From Candidatus Rifleibacterium amylolyticum (GTDB lineage Bacteria; Muiribacteriota; Ozemobacteria; Ozemobacterales; Ozemobacteraceae): a stretch of DNA of 64,000 nt. Shown piece by piece: positions 27,459-36,790 of this stretch (positions within the stretch are counted from its first letter, which is position 1; the number at the start of each line of letters is the position of its first letter). The stretch is taken from contig JAACJG010000002.1 of NCBI GenBank assembly GCA_009917695.1, positions 545,272 to 609,271 of the forward strand, in the 5' to 3' direction. The notes under the pieces were generated by a model, which was not told the DNA's origin, did not search any database, and worked only from the letters and a program-made list of their open reading frames with translations. Made by a program: the position numbers and the translations under genes.

Positions 27459-28673
27459 ATGGCAAGTCCCCTGATTCGGCGACTGTCGTTTTTTTTTCTG
27501 GCAACAGCTTTATTGCTCGGCCAGACAAGCGCACAAGCGCAGAAACAGAGCAAAAACAATGACAGTCTGCAGACCGAGATTGATGCGATAGATCTTCAGC
27601 TTGATTATCTCAAGCTTAAACTCAGCGACAGCCTTAAAAAGACGCGAAATCTCGAGGCCCGCATAAAAGCCAAGCGCAATGAAATTGCCAGTCTTAAAAA
27701 CCAGGTTACCGAGCTCAGTGAGCGCCAGAACGAAATCACACAGCAGATCACAGCCATTGACCAGGAGAGTCAAGCCTCCCGGCAGCAGATCGATCTGCTG
27801 CTGACACGCTTTCGCGCCAGACTGGTGCAGCTCCATAAAATCAAGCAGGGCACCCTGATCGGCTCGATTTTTTCTGCCCGCGACCTCAATTCTTTTCTGA
27901 ACCGCTATCAGATGGTAAAATATCTGCTGAACAGCGACAAAGAGCTGTTACAGCAGCTGAAAGCCGAAAATCTGCGGCAACGTAAGCTGACCACTGAGAT
28001 GCAGGCCCGCCAGCAGCAACTTGAAACCGGTAAAACGGAACTCGACAGCAAGTCAAAAAAACTCGACAGTGAAAATTCGGCTCTGAAAGCGATGTTGTCG
28101 ACAGTTCTGCTTGAGAAGAAGGTTTTTCTTGAAAGAGAGAAGGCTCTTGCCGGTGCAAGAAAACAGCTTGAAAGCGAAATCAGCCGGGTCGAAGCGTCCC
28201 GTAACGACCCCGGACTTGAAAACGAACTGGCTCAGGCAAAGCCTGCACCTGTCGTCAATCCGGCCAGTCATGGCAAGCTGCCAGACTCTGCTCCCGATGC
28301 CGCAAAAATCATGAATTTCATGTGGCCAATCGCATACGCAGATCGAAAGAGCGCTGACCAGGCCGGTGACGAGAATACCGCCGCGCTTTATATAGCAACG
28401 AACGGCGAAGTCGAGATTCTTTCGGCTGCAAGGGGCAAGGTTGCTTATCGTGGCAACATCAGCGGCCTCGGCAACGTGGTTATAATCGGACATCTCAGAG
28501 GATTTTCAACCGTTTACGCACGCCTGGATGAAATCTGGGTCGGCCTTGGCCAGATTGTCGAGAAAGGCGAAGTCATCGGTCGTATCCTGGGTGGCCGCAG
28601 TCAGACACTGCAATTCGAAATAAGGTTTGGTGGCAAAAAGCAGCAGCCTCTCAATTACCTCCCCCAGCAATAA
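27459..28673 (+). CDS. EnvC-like murein hydrolase activator (degenerate LytM)
   Basis: Encodes 404 residues: a signal peptide (LSFFFLATALLLGQTSAQAQ), a long coiled coil (about 30-250) and a C-terminal LytM/M23 domain (about 310-404). The catalytic Zn ligands are replaced: the usual YGH is VYARLDE and the usual HFEI is LQFEIRF, so it should be inactive as a peptidase. This matches EnvC, which activates amidases under FtsEX control. It starts one base after the ftsX stop, so it very likely works with FtsEX. Confidence 0.88.
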   Translation: MASPLIRRLSFFFLATALLLGQTSAQAQKQSKNNDSLQTEIDAIDLQLDYLKLKLSDSLKKTRNLEARIKAKRNEIASLKNQVTELSERQNEITQQITAIDQESQASRQQIDLLLTRFRARLVQLHKIKQGTLIGSIFSARDLNSFLNRYQMVKYLLNSDKELLQQLKAENLRQRKLTTEMQARQQQLETGKTELDSKSKKLDSENSALKAMLSTVLLEKKVFLEREKALAGARKQLESEISRVEASRNDPGLENELAQAKPAPVVNPASHGKLPDSAPDAAKIMNFMWPIAYADRKSADQAGDENTAALYIATNGEVEILSAARGKVAYRGNISGLGNVVIIGHLRGFSTVYARLDEIWVGLGQIVEKGEVIGRILGGRSQTLQFEIRFGGKKQQPLNYLPQQ

Positions 28674-28682
28674 TTTTTCATT

Positions 28683-28710
28683 TTCACATACTGTGCTAAA
28701 ATGTTATACT
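28683..28710 (+). promoter_or_regulatory. Putative extended -10 promoter before ctpA
   Basis: TTCACA (28683-28688), a 16-base spacer and TATACT (28705-28710) with an upstream TGT (extended -10). It could add transcription for ctpA and the prepilin genes. Confidence 0.45.
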
Positions 28711-28747
28711 GCTACTAAACACGTTTCAGAGACTTAAGGAGCAATTT

Positions 28748-30184
28748 GTGATGATCAGACACTTTTTTCGCGGCAAAATTCTGTACAGCGTAGTTCTGGT
28801 GCTCCTGCTGTTCTCAACCGGGAGCTCTTTACAGGCTTCTTCTACCAACCTTACTTACTTCAAATCACTGGATCTGATCAGAAAAGTACTTGAACTGATC
28901 AAATCAGATTATGTCGAAGAGAATATCGACGAACAGAAGCTTATCTACGGGGCCATCGAGGGCATGCTGAAAAAACTCGACGATCCCTATACCCGGTTCA
29001 TGGAACCAAAGTCGTTCAAAGAAATGCAGGTCGAGACTCAGGGTGAATTTGGCGGCCTGGGCATAGTCATTTCGATGAAAGACCGAATGCTCACAGTCGT
29101 CTCGCCGATAGACGACACCCCGGCCGCCAGGGCTGGCATCATGGCTGGCGATATGATCATCAAAATCGATGGAAAAGATGTTATTGATATCGCTCTGCAC
29201 GATGCCGTAAAACTGCTGCGTGGCCCGGTTGGCAGCAAAGTTGTTCTTTCGATACTGCGCGAAGGCGACAGAGAATCGAAAGATTACGAGCTTACCCGCG
29301 AAATCATCAAGCTGCCCAGCGTTAAATACTGGGTTATCGATCCGAATATCGGCTATATTAGGCTGACACAGTTCATCCAGACCTCTTCAGAAGACCTTGA
29401 AAAGGCTATGATCGATCTTGAGAAGAACGGCGTCAAATCGATCATCCTCGATCTGCGCAATAACCCGGGCGGCCTGCTGACCTCAGCTGTCGAAGTCGGC
29501 CGCAAGTTCATTCCGAAAGGTGACATCGTTTCGATCAAGGGTCGAGATGGAGAAGAAAACACCTACAGCTCGTTCTTCAAGTATCATCCACTGCTGCCAC
29601 TTATCGTTCTCATCAACGAAGGCTCGGCATCTGCCTCTGAGATTGTAGCTGGCGCAGTTAAAGACAACAAGCGCGGGCTGCTGGTCGGCCGCAAGACTTT
29701 CGGCAAAGGTTCCGTTCAGACAGTAATTTCACTCAACGATGGTTCGGCAATGGCTCTAACCACTGCCCTTTACTACACACCCTCGGGCGTTAACATCCAT
29801 AAATCTGGAATCCTGCCCGATATCGATGTAGAACTGCCCAAGCTCGATGAGAGCAAGCAGGATGAAATCCGCAAGGCCATCGAACTCGACCAGAAATACC
29901 TGCAGAAACTGAGTAATGCGCACAATGCCGCCAATCCTGAAACCGTCAGCAAAACTGCGTCTGAAGCGGTCAGAGTTGAACTCAGTTCAGGAACAATAAC
30001 AGTTTATACTGAAGGTGGCGCTTCTGAAACCCACAAACTCAGCGGCTATATCGAACCGCCTGACAGTTTCACCCACAACAAGCTCGAGATGTTCGTGATC
30101 AATCCCTTTGACACTCAGCTACAGAGAGCCATAGACATTCTCAAATCCACCGAAGTCTTTCTGCCACTGATGGAAGAAAAATAA
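28748..30184 (+). CDS. ctpA: C-terminal processing peptidase (S41 family)
   Basis: Encodes 478 residues from GTG 28748 (ATG 28751 equally possible; AAGGAG upstream). It has a signal peptide or anchor (1-28), a PDZ domain (about 95-180; GEFGGLGIVI, AGIMAGDMIIKIDGKDV) and an S41 protease core with the catalytic Ser in GSASASEIVAG (about 293) and the Lys in FGKGSVQTV (about 319). CtpA enzymes cleave periplasmic proteins near the C-terminus and control peptidoglycan hydrolases. The ftsEX-envC-ctpA order is common, and the prepilin genes start 16 bases downstream. Confidence 0.95.
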   Translation: MMIRHFFRGKILYSVVLVLLLFSTGSSLQASSTNLTYFKSLDLIRKVLELIKSDYVEENIDEQKLIYGAIEGMLKKLDDPYTRFMEPKSFKEMQVETQGEFGGLGIVISMKDRMLTVVSPIDDTPAARAGIMAGDMIIKIDGKDVIDIALHDAVKLLRGPVGSKVVLSILREGDRESKDYELTREIIKLPSVKYWVIDPNIGYIRLTQFIQTSSEDLEKAMIDLEKNGVKSIILDLRNNPGGLLTSAVEVGRKFIPKGDIVSIKGRDGEENTYSSFFKYHPLLPLIVLINEGSASASEIVAGAVKDNKRGLLVGRKTFGKGSVQTVISLNDGSAMALTTALYYTPSGVNIHKSGILPDIDVELPKLDESKQDEIRKAIELDQKYLQKLSNAHNAANPETVSKTASEAVRVELSSGTITVYTEGGASETHKLSGYIEPPDSFTHNKLEMFVINPFDTQLQRAIDILKSTEVFLPLMEEK

Positions 30185-30200
30185 CGACAGGAGCCTGAAT

Positions 30201-30887
30201 ATGTACAGATGGTTTTCTGCCGGACGCAACACCCCCGAACGGCAACGCTCAGGGGTAACCCTGGTAGAAATACTCATAGTAACCGTTGTCATCACGCTGA
30301 TGGCAGCGGTTTCCTTTCCCGTCTACAAAATCATCCAGCAGCGCGAAAAAGAAAAACGCCTGCGCGCAATTTTATATTCCGTGCGCAGCGCTATTGCCGG
30401 CAGCAAATCTGCATTGTCTATAACATCATTTTTTGAAGGACACCGAAATTACGTAATAGCCTACGGGAAGCGTAAGATAGAGGAACTGGACTTGGCCGAT
30501 GATGTTGACCTAGATGATGACATTGCGACAATAAGCACAAACTTCACGAAAATAGCGACTTTTGGCCCCTCGACACCGCAACAATTATTAGAATCTAACT
30601 ACACGATTACGGTTGACGTGGATACTGGCGACGCAGTTAAACCTACTTTTACGATAAACATACCTATTGATAGGCGTTTTCTCAGACACATCCCTCCACA
30701 TCCCTTTGTCGGCTGGATTCCAGATGCCCATTTCGAATTCAAACCAAAAGTCAAGAACGGAGCAGTCACAGCAAATACCTTGCTTTTTGATGACGCCCAC
30801 TGGGGAGTAAACGCATCTGGCGTTGCCGACATAGTTTCGCGCGGCGCAGGTTTAGCATTGAATGGGAGTCGAACTGATGACTGGTAA
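30201..30887 (+). CDS. Type IV prepilin-like protein 1
   Basis: Encodes 228 residues. After a 17-residue basic leader the sequence SGVTLVEILIVTVVITLM shows a prepilin cleavage site (G before V), the conserved Glu at +5 and the hydrophobic assembly helix. The remainder is variable, and its DNA is visibly more AT-rich than the flanking genes. The protein ends in RTDDW. It is probably a minor pilin or pseudopilin; the processing peptidase PilD is not in the window. The next prepilin overlaps by 11 bases. Confidence 0.85.
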   Translation: MYRWFSAGRNTPERQRSGVTLVEILIVTVVITLMAAVSFPVYKIIQQREKEKRLRAILYSVRSAIAGSKSALSITSFFEGHRNYVIAYGKRKIEELDLADDVDLDDDIATISTNFTKIATFGPSTPQQLLESNYTITVDVDTGDAVKPTFTINIPIDRRFLRHIPPHPFVGWIPDAHFEFKPKVKNGAVTANTLLFDDAHWGVNASGVADIVSRGAGLALNGSRTDDW

Positions 30888-31446
30888 GCGAAAAGGTTTC
30901 TCGTTATTTGAAATGCTGATCGTTGTCGCCATCATGGGAGTAATTGCGCTTGCAGCAGTTCCAGTCGCGGAAATTTCTTACATTAAAACACAAGAAACTT
31001 TGCTCGAAAACAACTTGGCAACCATTCGCGAAGCAATTCTTCTGTGGAATCGAGACTGCCGAAATGTTGTCGCCGCCAATGGGTTTCTTTTCAAAGTATC
31101 AGAAAGTCAGATGCTGCCCCCCACTCTTGAGGCTATGGTTAATCCATCGCCGCCTTATGTTATCGACGACAGAGACGGTAACCCTGTCGTAAGCTTCTAT
31201 CCTAGGCCTTATCTTAATGCAATGCCAGCAGACCCTTTTATAGGTGCCGCTGAGTGGGTAGTTCATTATGCTTCAGCACCCAAAACAGGAACAGAATTTT
31301 CCGTAGGCACTTATGCTGCAGGCATAACTTCAAGTTTGGACTCGACGACACATGTCGGTGTTTTCGACGTTTCATGTAATCCTGATCCCGCTAGAAGACG
31401 GGGTTTCGTAACAGCCATCGATGGCACCAAATATGAAGACTGGTGA
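30877..31446 (+). CDS. Type IV prepilin-like protein 2
   Basis: Encodes 189 residues from ATG 30877 (GGGAG upstream). The leader MTGKRKG is followed by FSLFEMLIVVAIMGVIALAAV with the conserved Glu at +5. The mature domain contains an N-terminal helix, then a variable region with CRNVVA and CNPDPARRR, so a disulfide is possible. The C-terminus (KYEDW) resembles that of prepilin 1. Base composition is AT-richer than neighbours. Confidence 0.87.
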   Translation: MTGKRKGFSLFEMLIVVAIMGVIALAAVPVAEISYIKTQETLLENNLATIREAILLWNRDCRNVVAANGFLFKVSESQMLPPTLEAMVNPSPPYVIDDRDGNPVVSFYPRPYLNAMPADPFIGAAEWVVHYASAPKTGTEFSVGTYAAGITSSLDSTTHVGVFDVSCNPDPARRRGFVTAIDGTKYEDW

Positions 31447-31453
31447 GGAAACT

Positions 31454-32056
31454 ATGAATAAAAAAGGTTTTACGATAATCGAGCTTCTGATCGTTATTGC
31501 CATAATCGGTATTCTGGTCGGCGTGGCAGTGCCCTATTACAACGATTACATCTACGATGCACGCCTGTCGACGCTCAAACAGAATCTGGCAACCTATCGT
31601 CAGGTTCTCAACCAGTTCCGCGGCGACAACCTGCGTGGCCCGATCAAGGTTCAGGTAGCTGGTGCAATCTCGCTTCCTGCAAACAGCTGGGCCGCTTCGG
31701 CAAATTCAGAGCTTACCGCCGGGCCAATACAAATTGTTGATGGCGCGCTGACCCGGCGCACTAATTTGAAGTATCTTCCTCAAATGCCGGTTTTTCTTAA
31801 TCCTAAGGACGGCTCACCCGTTCCATCCAGCTCATGGAGCGTTTCAGGTGAAATGGCATACTTTTATGATGTGAATGGAGACACGATTTTCGACATCGAT
31901 AGCGAGCTGGCTTTTGTAGATAATGATGGAAATGCGAGCTACACGTCAGGCATTGACACAGCTCTTTTTCTCGGGGCAAATGTCGGTGCCGGCGGTGCCG
32001 GGACAGCGCTGGATTACACCAGTTTTTCGGTGACCATCGATGGAATTGATTACTGA
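31454..32056 (+). CDS. Type IV prepilin-like protein 3 (PulG-like)
   Basis: Encodes 200 residues from ATG 31454 with GAGGAAAC upstream. The short leader MNKKG and FTIIELLIVIAIIGILVGVAVPYY form the best class-III prepilin signal of the three. The helix continues in YDARLSTLKQNLATYRQVL. The C-terminal half has Asp-rich stretches (YDVNGDTIFDIDSELAFVDNDGN) that may bind calcium, as in PulG-type major pseudopilins. The pilB gene follows after 78 bases. Confidence 0.88.
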   Translation: MNKKGFTIIELLIVIAIIGILVGVAVPYYNDYIYDARLSTLKQNLATYRQVLNQFRGDNLRGPIKVQVAGAISLPANSWAASANSELTAGPIQIVDGALTRRTNLKYLPQMPVFLNPKDGSPVPSSSWSVSGEMAYFYDVNGDTIFDIDSELAFVDNDGNASYTSGIDTALFLGANVGAGGAGTALDYTSFSVTIDGIDY

Positions 32057-32134
32057 ATTTGCTGATTTATCAGGAAAAATAATTAAATATTGAATTTGAA
32101 GTGCCGATACTTGTGAGGAAGGACTAATTAAATC

Positions 32135-33910
32135 ATGGCTGCAGACTTTCTGAAAAGAAAAAGAATCGGTGAGATCCTGGTTGAGATGCGCGCTGTCACT
32201 CAGGAACAGCTCGAAGCCGCGCTCAAGCGTCAGCCTTCGGCACGCCGGATGATTGGCGAAATTCTCATCGAAGACAAGGTACTGAACGAAGAAACTTTGT
32301 TCAGAGGCCTTTCCATGCAGCATGGTATCGAGTTCGTCAATCTCGGCAATGCTGAACTTAACTCAGATCTGATCCGACAGATTCCCGAAAGCCTGATCAA
32401 GACCTACAAGTTCATTCCACTGCGCAAAGAACCAAAGTCATTGACCATAGCAGTTTTTGACCCGACCAATACCAAGATGTTCGACAGCATCAAGATGGCG
32501 ACCGGGTTCATGTTCATCAAATGGGTTCTCGCCACGAAGACACAGATACTGCACATCATCAACGAAGTGCTCTATCGCCCGCAGAACGTTCTCGACAACG
32601 TGCCGATCGACGACCTCCTCAAAGACGTCAAGCTCGAATTCACCAAGGAAGAAAACCTATTCACCGAAGCCTTTACCAGCACGGCTATGCAGACCGATCT
32701 CAACCTTGAAGAGCTCAAGCGTGAATCAGACCAGACTTCGATCGTAACCCTGGTTCACAAGATCATTCTCGACGCGGTTAAGATGAGAGCCTCTGACATT
32801 CACATTGAAGCCTTCGAAAAGATAATTCAGGTAAGATATCGTATCGATGGTATTCTCTATGATATTCTGCCCGTCGAAAAAGCCGCACAGATGGCGATCA
32901 TATCGCGTATCAAGATCATGTCGAACCTCGACATCACCGAACGCTTCATGCCGCAGGACGGCAACTTCAAGCTCAGAGTCAAAAATCAGCAGATCGAGTT
33001 CCGCGTCGCCATTCTGCCGTCTATCTACGGTCAGAACTGCACTATCCGCGTTCTCGACGCCGGCCGCGTCAACCTCGACCTCAAAGGTCTCGGTTTTCAT
33101 GACGACGACCTGCGCATATTTGAATACAACATCGGCAAACCCTGGGGTCTGTGTCTTCTTGCAGGACCTACCGGTTCCGGTAAAACGACAACTCTTTACT
33201 CAGCCCTGTCGCTGATCAACAGCCGCCAGAAAAAAATCATTACCGTAGAAGACCCGGTCGAATTCAAAATTCCGGGCGTTCATCAGATGCAGGTGTTTGA
33301 AAACAAGAACGACCCGAACCGGTCGTTGACATTTGCCCGCGGACTGCGCGCTATTCTGCGTCTCGACCCCGACATCATTCTCGTCGGCGAAATCCGCGAT
33401 TACGAAACTGCCGAAATTACAGTTAAAGCGGCGCTCACCGGTCACATGGTTTTTTCGACCATTCACGCCAACAGCGCCATAGAAACGATCAACCGCCTCG
33501 AAAATATCGGTATCGACCCTTATCTATATGCCTCGGCGCTATGTCTGCTGGTCGGTCAGCGCCTGGTCAGAAAAATCTGCCCCAACTGCAAGACCGAGAT
33601 CGAACAGACTCCTTATCTCGCCGCGTCACTCGGCCTCGACATCAAGGATCTCGAAAACCACAAACTCTACCGTGGTGCTGGCTGCAAAGCCTGCAACAAC
33701 AGCGGTTTCCGCGACAGAACCGGCCTTTACGAAGTTATCGAGGTCACTCCCGACCTCAAGGAAATGATCGGACAACGGCGCACAAGCATGGAACTAATTA
33801 CCTATCTTCGCCGCCGCAAGGTTAAAACCCTGTCTGAGTGCTGTCTTGCAAAGGTTCTCGAAGGCGAAGTTCCGGTTGAAGAATACATCATGATCAATAT
33901 GGGAAGTTAA
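32135..33910 (+). CDS. pilB: Type IV pilus assembly ATPase PilB
   Basis: Encodes 591 residues with an N-terminal MshEN/T2SSE domain (about 1-160) and a GspE/PilB ATPase domain. Motifs: GPTGSGKTTTLYSAL Walker A (about 345), VEDPVEF Asp box, LDPDIILVGEIRD Walker B and FSTIHANSAIETI His box. A Zn site is formed by CPNC and CKAC pairs. It powers pilin polymerisation from the cytoplasm. It heads a pilB-M-N-O-P order with short gaps. Confidence 0.96.
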   Translation: MAADFLKRKRIGEILVEMRAVTQEQLEAALKRQPSARRMIGEILIEDKVLNEETLFRGLSMQHGIEFVNLGNAELNSDLIRQIPESLIKTYKFIPLRKEPKSLTIAVFDPTNTKMFDSIKMATGFMFIKWVLATKTQILHIINEVLYRPQNVLDNVPIDDLLKDVKLEFTKEENLFTEAFTSTAMQTDLNLEELKRESDQTSIVTLVHKIILDAVKMRASDIHIEAFEKIIQVRYRIDGILYDILPVEKAAQMAIISRIKIMSNLDITERFMPQDGNFKLRVKNQQIEFRVAILPSIYGQNCTIRVLDAGRVNLDLKGLGFHDDDLRIFEYNIGKPWGLCLLAGPTGSGKTTTLYSALSLINSRQKKIITVEDPVEFKIPGVHQMQVFENKNDPNRSLTFARGLRAILRLDPDIILVGEIRDYETAEITVKAALTGHMVFSTIHANSAIETINRLENIGIDPYLYASALCLLVGQRLVRKICPNCKTEIEQTPYLAASLGLDIKDLENHKLYRGAGCKACNNSGFRDRTGLYEVIEVTPDLKEMIGQRRTSMELITYLRRRKVKTLSECCLAKVLEGEVPVEEYIMINMGS

Positions 33911-33913
33911 TCG

Positions 33914-34981
33914 ATGGCAAGGTTCGGACCTAAAATCAATACGGTTCTCGAAATGGGAACTTACGAAATGCGGCTTTTGATGCTGGAATCAGCAACAGAA
34001 GGCGAAATTCATCTGAAAAAGTGTCTGTCAACCGATGCTTCCAGAGATTTCGTGGTTTCCACTTTTATCGAGTTTCCGATCATGGATTCAGAACCAGTGC
34101 GCAAAGCCGCGGCATCTTTGATAAAAGAAACCAAACTTTCATACGAGAATACCATGTTGCTGCTGCCCGACCATTCGTCGCTGATCAACGTGATGGTCAC
34201 ACCTCCACGCTATTCTCGCAAAGAAATGGAAGAAGCTGTCAGAGAAGATCTCGAACCGGTAATGCCACTTCCTTATGAGAACTGGTTTTTAACCCATGAA
34301 AGCATCGGCACCTGGGAAGACGACGAAATTGTTCTGGCAATAGCCACCATCAAAAACAATCTTCTCGAGGCCGGCAGTATTATTCAGCGAGCCGGTCTGA
34401 ACCCGGTCGTTATCGAGCTGAATTTCTTCAATGTCGCCAATTTGATCGAACATTATCTGGTAAGTAACGACAACAAAGGCAAGAATATCTGTCTGATTCA
34501 CCTAGGACACGAGTCTACATCGGTCGGGGTATTCAAAGATGGCCTGCTGCGTTCTCTACAGAACAGACCTGTCGGGTCATACGATTTCACCAAACAGCTC
34601 AGCAAGCATTTTCATGTGCCAGAGCCAGACGCAGATCAGTTCAAGCGCAATGAGAACTTCTTTCTACCAGAACCCTCACCAGAACAGGATGTTCAGTATA
34701 ACTTTACCGTTATCAAAAACGTGTTTGCATTGCTGTGCCGTGAAATTTTTGGAGCCATCGAAAGCTACCTGACCAAATTCAGAGAATTCACCATTCACGA
34801 AGTAATTATCTCAGGTGGCGGCGCCAACTTTGAAAATATTCACGTCATGCTGGGAACCAATCTGAATACGAGGGTGCGCTGCGTCTCTGAGCTTTATCAG
34901 CTCTACGTTGCCGGGCGCCCGGTAAATGATTCCGAACGAAACTCGCTGGCAGCCGCCTGTGGCTGCTTTTTGAGAGGTTAA
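33914..34981 (+). CDS. pilM: Type IV pilus assembly protein PilM
   Basis: Encodes 355 residues with the actin-like PilM fold: an N-terminal INTVLEMGTYEMRLLML, a phosphate-loop-like ICLIHLGHESTSVGVF and ISGGGANFENI near the C-terminus. PilM is cytoplasmic and binds the N-terminus of PilN to link PilB with the inner-membrane PilNO complex. It starts 3 bases after pilB and is followed after 1 base by pilN. Confidence 0.9.
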   Translation: MARFGPKINTVLEMGTYEMRLLMLESATEGEIHLKKCLSTDASRDFVVSTFIEFPIMDSEPVRKAAASLIKETKLSYENTMLLLPDHSSLINVMVTPPRYSRKEMEEAVREDLEPVMPLPYENWFLTHESIGTWEDDEIVLAIATIKNNLLEAGSIIQRAGLNPVVIELNFFNVANLIEHYLVSNDNKGKNICLIHLGHESTSVGVFKDGLLRSLQNRPVGSYDFTKQLSKHFHVPEPDADQFKRNENFFLPEPSPEQDVQYNFTVIKNVFALLCREIFGAIESYLTKFREFTIHEVIISGGGANFENIHVMLGTNLNTRVRCVSELYQLYVAGRPVNDSERNSLAAACGCFLRG

Positions 34982-34982
34982 C

Positions 34983-35543
34983 ATGAAGTATCAGTTCGAT
35001 CTGCTGCCAAAGGAATACAAGAGCCTGCCCCGAGACAATCTGGGCATAGTGCTTGCGTTCCTCACAATACTGGTCTCTATTTCGGCAATCGGCAGCATGT
35101 CGATCAAAAACCACAGCGAGCTTTCGGGTGTTCAGGAAAAGGTTGACAAGGTAGAAGCGCAGGTTCGCGACATCGTCGAAAAGACAAGTGCTCTACAGCC
35201 ACCGGTTAACGAAATCACTTCGCTGAAAAACAGCATCAATTTTATCAATCAGAATCTCGACACTCCAGGCACCAGTCTGGTCGATTTTCTCGCGACACTT
35301 GAAGCATCAGTCCCTGAGAGAGTAGTAATCACCGACATCAATCCGAAAAATTTCACCAATATAAAGCAGAATTTCACCTTGACCGGTGAAGCTTCCACGA
35401 TATTCGATGTCCTGGAGTTTGCCAAAAGGCTTGAACAGAGCGGAAAGTTCAGTGCCATGCTAAAAACGACCGCCAACGCAACCCAGGATGAAGGCTCGAT
35501 TCAAAAGTTCACTCTCGACTTTACCTACCGTTCAGCAAAGTGA
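34983..35543 (+). CDS. pilN: Type IV pilus assembly protein PilN
   Basis: Encodes 186 residues. It starts with the short cytoplasmic PilM-binding stretch KYQFDLLPKEYKS, then a single membrane helix (LGIVLAFLTILVSISAIGSM), a coiled coil and a periplasmic alpha/beta domain. This is the PilN layout and position. It should dimerise with PilO in the periplasm. Confidence 0.88.
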   Translation: MKYQFDLLPKEYKSLPRDNLGIVLAFLTILVSISAIGSMSIKNHSELSGVQEKVDKVEAQVRDIVEKTSALQPPVNEITSLKNSINFINQNLDTPGTSLVDFLATLEASVPERVVITDINPKNFTNIKQNFTLTGEASTIFDVLEFAKRLEQSGKFSAMLKTTANATQDEGSIQKFTLDFTYRSAK

Positions 35544-35564
35544 ATCAAGACATAAGGAAATGAA

Positions 35565-36146
35565 GTGAAGACCAGACTACGCTCAATAATCGAAAGAGTT
35601 GTAACCTATGGCCTGATCGCAGTGGCGATCGGCGGGCTGGTATATTTTCTCGGCTCGGTAAATCGTCAACAGCGCCAGTCGATTGCCAGCAAAAACCAGG
35701 AACTGGTAGAACTCAACAAGAAGCTTGAAGATTCGCAGGCTGAATTTGCCAAGCGTCGCCAGCAGGTTGCCGACATTACCAGTCAGCTGCGTGACAAGCG
35801 CCAGGAAGTTAAGGACAAATTCGAAAAACTGCTCGAAAGTGCCGCTAACTACACAATGTTTATCGAACAGGTGCAGAGAAAAGCCCGGGCACTCGACATT
35901 CACATTCAGGACTCAACCTATAAGCCGCCGGCACCGGTAGCCGGAGCCGGTTCAAGTTATCTCGAGTTCAAGTTCGACCTCAGAGTTCATGGCACATACA
36001 ACCGACTCAAGCAATTTCTGTGGGAGATCGAAAATTCTCTCGGACGGCTGGTAAAGCTTTCTCAGATCGAAATAATTCCTCCGCTCAGCGACCCGCAGGG
36101 TAACATGTCGATGAAACTGACGCTTTCGACGTTCTTCTTACCCTGA
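35565..36146 (+). CDS. pilO: Type IV pilus assembly protein PilO
   Basis: Encodes 193 residues from GTG 35565 (AAGGA upstream). It has one N-terminal helix (TYGLIAVAIGGLVYFLGSV), a coiled coil of ~70 residues and a ferredoxin-like periplasmic domain with LEFKFDLRVHGTYNRLKQFLWEIE, the PilO hallmark. It partners with PilN. Confidence 0.9.
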   Translation: MKTRLRSIIERVVTYGLIAVAIGGLVYFLGSVNRQQRQSIASKNQELVELNKKLEDSQAEFAKRRQQVADITSQLRDKRQEVKDKFEKLLESAANYTMFIEQVQRKARALDIHIQDSTYKPPAPVAGAGSSYLEFKFDLRVHGTYNRLKQFLWEIENSLGRLVKLSQIEIIPPLSDPQGNMSMKLTLSTFFLP

Positions 36147-36167
36147 TGGTCGAAACAAGGAAAACTC

Positions 36168-36785
36168 ATGACCCAGAATGAATTTCTCGATTACTGCAAA
36201 AAAAACAAGACGGTAGCTTTCGGCGTGCCCATCATAGTGTTTGTCCTGCTGCTGGATAATCTTGTCTTAAAACCCAACCGGCAGAAGAAGCAGGATGAGG
36301 CGCGTGGTATAACTACCCAGTCAGCGCCTGCAACCCCGACGGCAACGGCGACGGCGCCTGGAATTGCTGCTGCCGAGAAAACGCCGCTGGCGCCACCAAA
36401 ACCCCTTGAACCAGTATCTTATCCTGCTCTCTCGGATCGCGTTGACAGCCGATTTTCTGCAACACAGCATTATCCCTATGAGCAGAGCCGAAATGTCTTT
36501 GTAAGACAGGCGGCGCAGAGAATCCAGGTTATTGCTGCCGCAACCGAAGAGGAAGAGACTTTTGAACGCCCCGACATAAGCTATCATGGCTTTTTTACGG
36601 TCGGAAGCGACCGCATCGCCATTCTGCGCTTTGCTGACGAGCTGCTGCTGACCAAAGTCGGCGGTGCGCTCAAGCGCTCGCCATTCTTTCTTCGGTCTGT
36701 TCTTCCTGAAAAGATAATAATTTCAGATGCCACCGAATCGATAAGAGAGTTCGAAATATCGCTCTCTGAACAACCCAAGGACTAG
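36168..36785 (+). CDS. PilP-like inner-membrane protein
   Basis: Encodes 205 residues: one membrane helix (VAFGVPIIVFVLLLDNLVL), an Ala/Pro/Thr-rich linker (about 48-85) and a C-terminal beta domain (about 130-200; ISYHGFFTVGSDRIAILRF) that resembles the PilP/GspC homology region which contacts the secretin. Classical PilP is a lipoprotein, whereas this one has a non-cleaved anchor. The assignment rests mainly on its place after pilO. Confidence 0.72.
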   Translation: MTQNEFLDYCKKNKTVAFGVPIIVFVLLLDNLVLKPNRQKKQDEARGITTQSAPATPTATATAPGIAAAEKTPLAPPKPLEPVSYPALSDRVDSRFSATQHYPYEQSRNVFVRQAAQRIQVIAAATEEEETFERPDISYHGFFTVGSDRIAILRFADELLLTKVGGALKRSPFFLRSVLPEKIIISDATESIREFEISLSEQPKD

Positions 36786-36790
36786 CCGCA

